Source: Perkinsus olseni (Eukaryota > Perkinsozoa > Perkinsida > Perkinsidae). Taken from it: 64,000 nt of DNA. The translations under genes were made by a program, and so were the position numbers. Positions 55,640 through 64,000 of this stretch are shown here, piece by piece. The notes below the pieces were generated by a model. That model did no database searches. It saw only the letters and a list, made by a program, of their open reading frames with translations, and was not told where the DNA came from. Location: assembly GCA_013115135.1 (NCBI GenBank), contig JABANP010000072.1:106055-170054 (forward strand). Reading direction: 5' to 3'. Each line of letters begins with the position of its first letter. Position 1 is the first letter of the stretch.

Positions 55640-57937
55640 TCTTGCGGCAGACTCAGCTACGAGCGGAAGCATAATCGCAGGGAGTCGAAGAGCCAACTGG
55701 TCAACTCACGTATTAGATCGATAGCATCCTGATCCTTGATTTCTCGACTTAGTTCGGGCTCGGGGAACTCGCCATCTTTGCCCGGTCTCTCCGCGCACTC
55801 AGGTGGGCTCCCAACGAGCATCTGTGGCGAGAGGCGATGGAAGGGGGGGGATATTGGTCATGTCGCCCGAGCAGGCCTGCATGGGATCTGCTGTACCTCG
55901 TGCAAAATCATGCCGAGGCCCCAAACGTCGGTCTTCTTCGTTTGCCTCGGTTCTGCCATGCACTGCATCTGCTGTAACTGGGGAGCGGCTCGAGCTGTAT
56001 GCGAATGGTAGCGCAGTTCGAAAGCCCCACCACTTCGGGAGCCATGTACGACACGGTTCCGCACAGAGTCTTCAGTGAGCCCTGATATGTTACGAAACTG
56101 CGCCAGCTAATCAGCATTGATTGCGCACTCACCCACTCCTGGCATTTGGCCGTGCCGAAGTCGAGCAAGTAAATTGTCGGAAACTTCATATCGCCTCGAG
56201 GCTCGACCTGCGCAACTCGATGGTCACTTCTGTCAAGTTTTTAATCACCACGACTTACGATCATGATATTGCCAGGCTTCAAGTCCCGGTGTACTATCCG
56301 ATGGCTGTGGATGTGCCTGATTGTAACAACAACGGAGGTTCTTTAGTACTCAGTTGCTCATGAGTGGCGTTAACAAGCCATCTTCTGGTAACAATCACTG
56401 AGCCGGCTAGCGATCAGGGAGACTCTCGGGACCGCGAGACGCAGCTCACCTCACTGCCTTAACCAGTTGACGGAATACATGCTTCACTCTGAAAAGCATT
56501 ATCATTTGAGGTTTCAAAGGCCCCCGTCGCTCTCACATGACCGCTTCCTCGACGCTGTAGTTAGAAGGAGCCTCCCGATTCAGCCAAGAGGACAGGTCCT
56601 CACCTTCTACGTAGTCCAGCACCAGAAAGGTGTCGCCATTATCTGAACACAAGTTGGCGAGCTGCAGGCATGACTCCCACCGGCCTCTCATCGTCTCACA
56701 TATATACGACCCGTGCATGTCCACAACATTAGGATGAGGACGTTTGTGCGCCATCACATCAACCTCCGCCCGAGTCAACTCACTGTCACCATTCAGCCGT
56801 TTCAGTGCGTACCTTATTCACCGTGAGGTCGAAGATTGACGCAGGGGTGAATGCACCGACTCTTTTCCGGTGTCCTTATGCACAGCTTTGTATACCGCCC
56901 CTCCACCGCCTTGACCGAGCTGTTCAATAACCTGAACATTCAACGTGGCTTCGACAGAGGAAACCTGCTACGCAACAGGTGTACCTCGAAGTCCTCGTGA
57001 GCGAAGGCGGGAGCGATTTCATCTCCCCGATCCTCCCTATCAGAATCCTCAATCACTGGGAATATGGTGGAGCTCGGACTCTCGTTCTACCAAGGAGAAG
57101 GGTGCCAGCCAACTAACTCGCGCTCACCGTAACAGATATGCCTTTTAGTCAGGCAAAGCTGACAGCGTTTCATTCCAACGGAGACAGTAAGACGACACAA
57201 CCACGATTGGCAGGATGCAGATTATACTCACAGAGCCAACCACCGCGTCGACAAAACCTTGTTTACGAGTATTCAGTCGTGAGAAGGCGCAGTGTTATCA
57301 CTAGTCTTTGACGCATTAACGTATCACTTGTGACCTACCGATACAGCAGCCACGTTTTCTGTCTCAGCGTCATTCTCAACGTCCATGAACATGTTCATGC
57401 ACACCGCCTTGAGTAGCTGTCCAGAAGCTGACGACTCCGTCCCCAGCGAGGCGGGCTTGCGAATCTGTAAAATGGTCGGGGTCGTATATCAGGCCATCTC
57501 CAATCTCACTAGCGAATCTCCCCTGGGTTGCGCCCTTTCTCGGCCTTTTCCCTCCTGAGAGAAGCACATAAAAGTTGTTGTTAAGCTCGCATCGTAGGTC
57601 CACTAGAACCGGTCACCTGTTGCGCGGGTGATCCCGTCGATACGGAAGCTCCTGTTGCACATTGCCCACTCATCAGCGACGAGGTCTGACCGGGAAAACA
57701 GTGATAGGAGGAATCCTTAATATTGTGCTTTCTTAGTATGGAATTCATACCATCTCATTCGCATCTCTCCGGAAATCCTTTCAGCAGCCCATCGAACGAC
57801 CCTACCTCTAGTGGTGGCCGCGTATCCACTGTGCTCGCTACTGTATGACGGCCGATTGGGGCTTCTTTCGCCGCCAACGCCGCCTTGCCGTGGACGGTTA
57901 TGTTCACTGAGCCCGCCTCGGTTAGCATAGGATCCAT
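55640..57937 (-). CDS. Ser/Thr protein kinase
   Basis: Eukaryotic protein kinase with all main motifs on the minus strand: glycine loop [13 protein letters not shown] (about 56920-56885), VAIK-type Lys in YALKRL, alpha-C Glu in RAEVDVMAH, hinge region [16 protein letters not shown] (about 56630-56580), catalytic loop [11 protein letters not shown] (about 56300-56260), DFG in [13 protein letters not shown] (about 56170), [15 protein letters not shown] (about 56070-56030), subdomain [13 protein letters not shown] (about 55925) and C-lobe [15 protein letters not shown] (about 55750). A plausible start exon is ATG 57937 ([20 protein letters not shown], donor GAG|GTAGGG), followed by [20 protein letters not shown] near 57590. 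Expected to be catalytically active. Subfamily not determined. The end lies near 55640. Confidence 0.85.
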
Positions 57938-58377
57938 TCACAGGGGCAGTGAAGAGACGGGAAGATAACTCGATGGTATGCGTGAATTCCGTTCAATCAC
58001 TGGAGACCACGGCGCCCAGGCTAGGAAACCATTTGACCACACCCTAGCGAGGAACCATTCACTCCGGCTCATCATGGCCAGAAGCCACGGGACTGATACC
58101 CAACTCAATGATGTTCGTAGCAGGACCGATGCGTATCCCGCTCGACGTGTCAGCCGTTGGTGAAGCAGTAGGCACTAGACGACTGGGAACAGTATGGTGC
58201 CTCACAGCAGTACTGAGAGGCACGGAATAGACTTACCCATCCCCCGAAGTTCAGGTACTCTTGTCATGCTTCTAACGCATCACGGAGGGAGCCCTTGAGA
58301 GCAGCAGTTAAATTCGCTCCAACTCAAGACCCAAACCCATAGTAACAATACTCCCACACTCATGTCCTTGCATGATA
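57938..58377. other. Spacer between kinase and CC2D2A genes
   Basis: 440 bases, no gene recognised. It should contain the kinase promoter. Confidence 0.4.
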
Positions 58378-60250
58378 TCAATCCCTAGCACAGCATACGA
58401 CAAAGGCCCACACACTGAGCACATTGGCGGGGTAGCTGAATACACGCACGGCTACGGCAAAGTCGCAGGTCTGCCCCACAGGATCGAGCACGCCGGTATT
58501 GACAACCTACGAGACATCAAGTCTCAGCCACCAACAGAAGCCGAACCCCACCTTCTGCCACAGAGTGCTCACATCCGTGTAGGTGACGTTGATCGGCACG
58601 CCGAAGACACGGGCATCACCCACGAGCTGATCCAGACCATTCAATGCCTGCTCCAGACTGGATCCTGTGACTTCAGGAACCTTAGTGAAGCACGACTAAG
58701 CGAGCATTTTAAAATGCCATCGGAGATACCTCCTTGGGTTTGAGAGGGAAGACGGACTCGTTGCCGGATATACGATCAGTCTGAGCATGCTTCTCGAACA
58801 GGTCGCAGATATCCATCAGCGCATTGCGAAGACTGGAGTCCAATCGCGTCAGGCCTGACCAACAGCGGAGTGTGGGCTGGCTCTCAGCCACTTCCATGTG
58901 CCTTCATAGACACTCGAATGCTACCTGTGCCGATGCAGCTTCGATATTGTCGTATGTTGCTTTCAAGGCGGGACTGTAGGGTAGCCTGCAACGTGTCGAT
59001 ATGCTTCTGTGAAATGACGTTGTACTTGATACTATCGGCCTGAAGGATGAAGGATAATCAAGCTGGCAGGGAACCTTTGAGCTCCCGGAGAGCAGCCTGC
59101 CTGAATGGGAATTATGGATTCCGACTCCAACAGAGTCTCTCGCGCGCCCTCGGGTAGTAGGGGCTCCCAATCCTCCTTGCTGGTCAGATCCCAGTTGACC
59201 TCATTCACGGCTATCTGCTCAGGGATCACTCGAGCTCGTAGATCATGCAGGTGACCCACGAATCTTCGGGCGGCGGAGTTGTCAAGCTGTTGCTTCCGAT
59301 AGAACCAAACGTTGGAGTCATTGAAGACGGCTATGACCCGACGAATAGGGCAATATGGCGTCGCTCTGAGCTTCTCGCCAGTCCCGGAGGAGTCCTCAGC
59401 TGCTGGCTTCTTCAGGAACGTCCTACACCGAACGAAGGCTGCACCAGCCCGATCAACCTGGTGGGCTCTGGACGAGATTTTCACTAGGCAACAGAGATAG
59501 GGCAGCATCATCGAGCCACTCGCGGCCGTTAGGAGTATCCCGCACTACCGGAATGAATCCGCGAAGCTGCCAGTGGATGGCCTGCCTGCGTTGGGCAGGA
59601 AGAAGCACTCCCCGCTGGCTGGCTGCCATATCTCACAGTGGCCGGAGGACGTGTCCCGCCTCAATACGAACCTTCATAAGGAAGATCCTCAGGGGAGACA
59701 GGGAATGGCGAGGCCCGTGGTGCGGCTATACGGGCGAGCACAGAAGAGCAGGCACTCACGATACATCGCTTTCTCGTCAGCTATGTAGCGACAGACGATA
59801 CAGGATGACTCAACGACTGGGTAATTGGAGCTCTGCAACCGTCGATGGGCATCGATCCTCTTGAAGTAGCTGCAGAGAAGAGTGGCATGCTCTCCAGTCA
59901 CCTGAGTGCAGATGAAGGACACTTCTCAACACTACCATACCCCCAGGTGAAATCTCTGAGGCCGAGGCTCTCTAGTGACAGTGAAAAGGCGACGGAACGG
60001 TATTTCCTTCTTCTAAGCTTTCTGGTGTCTTTCAAATTTTCCCACACAGACCCGTTCGTGTGCCGTGAAACGTTGAGCGCGGCAGAGCCATTGCGAAGGG
60101 AAGACTCCGGTAAGCCCTTACCCGCGCGGATGTCGATGAAATTTCGTGGAGTGCACCAGACGTCGAGATTGAGCTTCGTGCTGCCCCTTCAATGAGGAGA
60201 AGATTTGATCGTCCGTAAGGGATGGTATCTGGAGAACATCGAGAACTCAG
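58378..60250 (-). CDS. CC2D2A: CC2D2A-like ciliary transition-zone protein, C-terminal part
   Basis: CC2D2A proteins build the ciliary transition zone (MKS module). Minus-strand blocks follow their C-terminal transglutaminase-like half: LDVWCTPRNFIDIRAG (about 60170-60120), EHATLLCSYF (about 59890), IAVFNDSNVWFYRKQQLDNS (about 59330-59275), VNEVNWDLTSKEDWEPLLPE (about 59210-59150), KYNVISQKHIDTLQATLQSR (about 59020-58960), LRNALMDICDLFEKHAQTD (about 58830-58775), then the family's last segment VFGVPINVTYTDVSTLWQKV, VVNTGVLDP, CDFAVAVRVFSYPANVLSVW and AFVVCC, stop 58378. Vertebrate CC2D2A ends with very similar P-I-N-x-P-Y/F-T-D and Y-P-x-x-V-x-S-V-W blocks. Short introns separate them. N-terminal coiled-coil and C2 parts would lie upstream; I could not follow them past about 60.3 kb. 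Confidence 0.8.
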
Positions 60251-61040
60251 CGACTGAAGATACTGCAATTGTTCAGCTCAGCGCACCGCGAAGGATTCAC
60301 CAAGGGCTATGATTTGGACTAGAACTCATATACTAGCCGAACCTACAGAGACCTTACCATGCTGACGAATCTAGCGGCCCGCTCGATGGCGTGGGGTCGT
60401 CGGAGAGGTCACCCCTGGAGGTGGGGTCAGTGGCTGGGCGACATACCGCATGCCCGATGAATTGCAGAAAGTCCCCTCGCGTTGGTCGAAAACAAAGGGC
60501 AATGGATCCCGCTCGAGTCCCGAGCGGGCTTCCCGAATCGTTACACGTTAGATTCACTCCTGGGAGCGCTCCTGGGGCTACTAAACCACTGGAAATTGAA
60601 ATGGCGCGTCTCCGCCGACTGATCCAACGGTAGAAATAAGCGCGGTACTCGCACAGAACGCTCCGTCCGTCCAGATCACAGCGTGTCCCGGAAGCCATGC
60701 TGCCCTCCACGATGGACTGGGATAAGTGACCGGTCGCTCTTAGCCATCGTTGCTGGATATGATCTTAGCAGGGCCTGAGGTTCCGTGCCCTGCCGCAACC
60801 GCAGAGGCACCAATAACAGCAAACCCAGCGGCGACGACAATGACTCCATTCGCTTCGCCGGAAAGCTAAGACCGGCAGGCGGGCCTTCCGCAGTCACCTG
60901 CTGCTGCCTCTGGAGTGATGGAGATGAGGGACGATCGTGGCGGAGGACAATGTGAGCTGAAAAGTCCTCCTGTGATCTGGTCGGAGAATACCCTGTGAGT
61001 AACCGCAACAGCTTTGCCGGACAGAGATGATTAGGAGAGT
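60251..61040. other. Probable upstream part of CC2D2A gene, unresolved
   Basis: Minus-strand frames at 60354-60710 and 60676-61008 are open but I could not match them to CC2D2A. The minus strand near 60840 includes a hydrophobic run (VIVVAAGFAVIGASAVAAGH). Confidence 0.3.
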
Positions 61041-63664
61041 ATCTTCATCGTGAGATACTTTCCATCACGCTATCATGAGACACGAGCTTCACGTCTTTTA
61101 TCGATGAGTATGAAAGCAACAGCGGCACCGGCAGCTGCAGAGTTCTACCGGTGTGTCCAGTCTGAATGTACCATCTACAGCCGATGGCCATTGAATATAC
61201 CGACAAAGGCAGAGTATATAGGAGCCGAGGAAGCGTCGTTCGGTATCTGCCAGCCCAGACCCAGTTAAGGCGCATTGTCGGGAGGTCACTACCTGTACGA
61301 ACCGTAACCGGTTCTTCGAGTGTGTGGACGACCGATTGTCGAACACATTGAGATGGACACTTCTGCAGCTCATGGTTCTTTTCCCATTTTGGCAATCAAA
61401 ATGGAGACGCCAAGGAGCGTTCGGTGGCATCAAAATTCATCAGCTACTGAGGATGATTCGCATTCCCCAGAGGTGGTGGGACGTACTTTTCGACGTCACG
61501 TGCCGGTACGAAAGCGCGACGATTATCTTCTGATTCACGCCGCCGTACCCGACAGGAGCCCTCCTGCAGGAACCCCTTCTTCTCGTAACCTCCGGATACC
61601 ATCTCGCCATGAAAATCAGTTACTCGAGCTTCCACCACAATCTGAAGTATGATACTGTTACACGCTGGACTAGGTTGATTTGTAGCTACTCCGAAGGTGC
61701 TAGTGCCCATCCCGGCAAACTCCCGGCCCGCCTGCTGCACCGAAGCCTTTGCGAAGGGGGCAATCCTTGATAGGCAACCGGCACACCAGTCGAAGCCATG
61801 ATTGAAGTGCTGTGGGAAGGAATCCGGGCTGGCTGGCTGTAAGAGGACAACTTCGCCAAGAGTCCTCAGCGTCGTTTCGGTAGGCCCACTGATTTGCCCG
61901 GACAACGACGAGGGCAGGCGTTCACAGCAGTGCCCCACTTCCTCGCGGCCGTACCTTGAATATGTAAATCAACTGCTTGCGGCGTTTACGCTCAGCGAGG
62001 GTCCTTGCGAGCTGGACGCAGCGGACGGCATGGCGTGAACAACGACTTCACCGCGTACCTGGATGTGACGCCCCCGACGCCGTAAGGCGGATATTTCACA
62101 ACAGCCCGCCCATTGAAGCCAGGACAGCAGATCTATCTCGCACTCTGCAATTACACTACGGTAGGTGACGACCGATCTGGAGCCAGAGACTCGGAGGAGT
62201 GGGAGGGCCCTCGCCACCGCCCCGGCCCATCACTTGATCTGCAAGTTGCTGACTCGTGCCCCAACTCTGTCTATAAAATCCTTGTATGTGGCCTTCCCGC
62301 TGAGAGTCGTCGCCCTCAACCCCTAGTGTGAGAGAGAACCAGAGGTGCTCGAGCGACCGGTGATTGCGAGGCCTACAGCGTGACATTATGAGATCTACGG
62401 GGCTGCTCGACCCGTCTCATTTTCATGTCAGTTGACCTATGGTGCCGAAGATGCGCCAGCAGTTCACGGTCGAATGCAGGATGGCGACGTTTCCATACTC
62501 TCTGAAAGAGAGCCCTCTGAGCTTCGCGCCGAGATCGCGACAAAGATGGTTGAACCTCAACACATATACCCACCTTGGGGAGACGCCCCTCAGCTCTCGC
62601 GCAACATCATCAGCCGAGCGCTTCGCCACATAGCCGAGTCTCCAGCAGCCAGAGGCAGCCAGCGCAGCTTCGATATGAAGTGACATGATGGCTGATAGAG
62701 AATAACTTCTTCTCGAAGTATTCCGCCAATACCCGATGGATCCCGCAGAATCATCAGCGCCGCGTGGCGTTGACATGGTCTCTGCGTCCTTCGGTTCTCG
62801 TCATGTACCGTCCCTCTCCGGAACCAACAACAATGATGGAGGCACGACATACCCGCCATGGCTGGAGGTAGCAGCATCAGGCCAGGTGAGTACTCCAGCG
62901 GTGATGCCTGCGAAAAGGTGACAGCCCCGACTGGACAACAATGTTCTCTGCTCACCCGCTGAGTGCTCCGAATCTTCCTTCGCCCGTCCGCCAACAGTGA
63001 CAGGTTCTCGCTGGTGCTGCTGATAAACATGCGTCACCCGGGAGCTGAATACCAACTTTACAGCAACCGCCTTCCAGAGCTGACTCTCACTCGCTTCCGC
63101 CGACTGTCGCGTTTTCATTATCACGACCGCCTCTGCAGCTATTTCAGGCGCCCCATCGCCAGTCTCGTAAACTTCTAGGACCAGCAGCTGCCACCGACTC
63201 TATGTGGCTGACGTAACTCCTACAGAAAAATCTATCGTAATCTGTTGTGGCAGATGGGCGCAACTCGCGGGTGAAATTGAGATGCAAATGACGCTCAGAT
63301 GGAGTATATCATTGAATACGCGGCGCTGCTAATACATCATTCTGTGAAGATAAAACCTGTTGGTATCATCCACCACGATCATTATCGGAAAATGTGGCAT
63401 ATTATTGGCATATCGGTATACGGCTTACTGTTACCTACTGAGTGCGTGAGGAGGTTCCGGCATGGTATGCACTGCAAAGGAGAAGGCACCAGCGGCGGGC
63501 CACCAGGAGGATCGGGGACGCTCGCTGGCACGATTCCATCTCTGAAAGGCGGCATTACCAACAGCAGCTCTTTGAGCTACCACAGAGGCAGCTCTCCCGG
63601 GTAAGGACCAGGTGTAGATATCAGGAGTGGGAGCTCAAATTCCGAGCGGACTTCCGTACCTGAG
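61041..63664. other. Unassigned coding-like region
   Basis: Protein-like blocks occur on both strands. Plus: EVVGRTFRRHVPVRKRDDYL (about 61470-61535), DGDVSILSEREPSELRAEIA with TKMVEPQHIYPPWGDAPQLS (about 62480-62600), QQQLFELPQRQLSRVRTRCR with EWELKFRADFRT, stop 63664. Minus: VEARVTDFHGEMVSGGYEKK with RRAFVPARDVEKYVPPPLGN (about 61635-61455). At least one gene is likely, probably plus-strand at 62.4-63.66 kb, but I cannot name a family or give exons. Confidence 0.35.
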
Positions 63665-64000
63665 TGATATGGCGCCCTTCGATGCCTTACAGTTAGCGCG
63701 AGCTTACCGCCATCCAAAGCAGTGAGGTAAGCCCTGATCTGCATCTCTCTCGGCGCTCACTCAAAGGTGAATCGAGCTTCATGATCAGCCGTTATACACT
63801 GGTCATCACATATCGTGGCGCATGTCGCACTAAACTCTCGATGAGCACTCCACTACCATGAGCGTCACTTCACCCGCGGCTCCCGGTTGCTCCTTTCGTC
63901 TTCGCGCCCACCTCAGAAAACGGCAGCGAGGGATTTTCCGCAGGTGGTAGCGACAAAAATACCGAGACTGAAGCAATACGTAACTGAACGAAGTACGCAT
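63665..64000. other. Right edge of window, nothing recognised
   Basis: No gene, repeat or RNA identified in the last 336 bases. Confidence 0.4.

Overview
The window is nuclear DNA from an intron-rich eukaryote. Nearly every recognisable gene is split by GT-AG introns, many only 35-60 nt long, and genes are dense on both strands. The gene content is an EF-hand voltage-gated cation channel, a C-terminal acetyl-CoA carboxylase, an apyrase, a ciliary CC2D2A homologue, a SECIS-binding protein and SelO, together with lineage-specific secreted proteins. This points to a flagellated alveolate protist. The secreted families look to me like those of Perkinsus (mollusc parasites), but that genus call is an inference from memory and was not tested.

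Layout. 0-1.4 kb: SelO (minus, runs off the left edge). 2.1-5.2 kb: small hypothetical protein and a coiled-coil protein. 5.6-8.5 kb: complete single-domain six-TM cation channel with EF-hand (minus). 8.8-9.4 kb: MITE-like element with 67-bp inverted repeats. 11.1-15.7 kb: small secreted protein gene, its repeat-rich 3' flank, a non-LTR retrotransposon scrap and another secreted gene. 16.5-20.9 kb: carboxyltransferase end of acetyl-CoA carboxylase (minus). 21.3-26.1 kb: tandem pair of type I membrane proteins (plus). 27.1-28.7 kb: second copy of the 11-15 kb secreted gene and repeats. 30.2-34.4 kb: coiled-coil and RS-rich genes (minus). 34.9-35.8 kb: three-finger CCCH protein (minus). 36.7-41.6 kb: tandem pair of coiled-coil paralogues (plus). 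42-43.1 kb and 51.9-52.9 kb: two dispersed members of a family with basic, NLS-like C-termini. 43.9-46.0 kb: membrane apyrase (minus). 49.1-50.8 kb: SBP2-like SECIS-binding protein (plus). 51.5 and 55.4 kb: two identical tRNA-Val(AAC) genes inside a diverged segmental duplication. 53-53.8 kb: P-loop protein. 55.6-57.9 kb: protein kinase (minus). 58.4-60.3 kb: CC2D2A C-terminus (minus). 61-63.7 kb: open frames that could not be assigned.

Functional links. SelO and an SBP2-like protein in one window fit an organism that makes selenoproteins. The channel and CC2D2A fit a motile ciliated cell. Several genes are conserved throughout except for one-base changes, mostly in homopolymer runs. The same fault occurs in a deeply conserved SelO motif, so these may be assembly errors rather than pseudogene lesions. 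I did not find a convincing new multi-gene system. The most interesting leads are the NLS-tailed secreted family, the MITE with its string of perfect hairpins, and the orphan carboxyltransferase.
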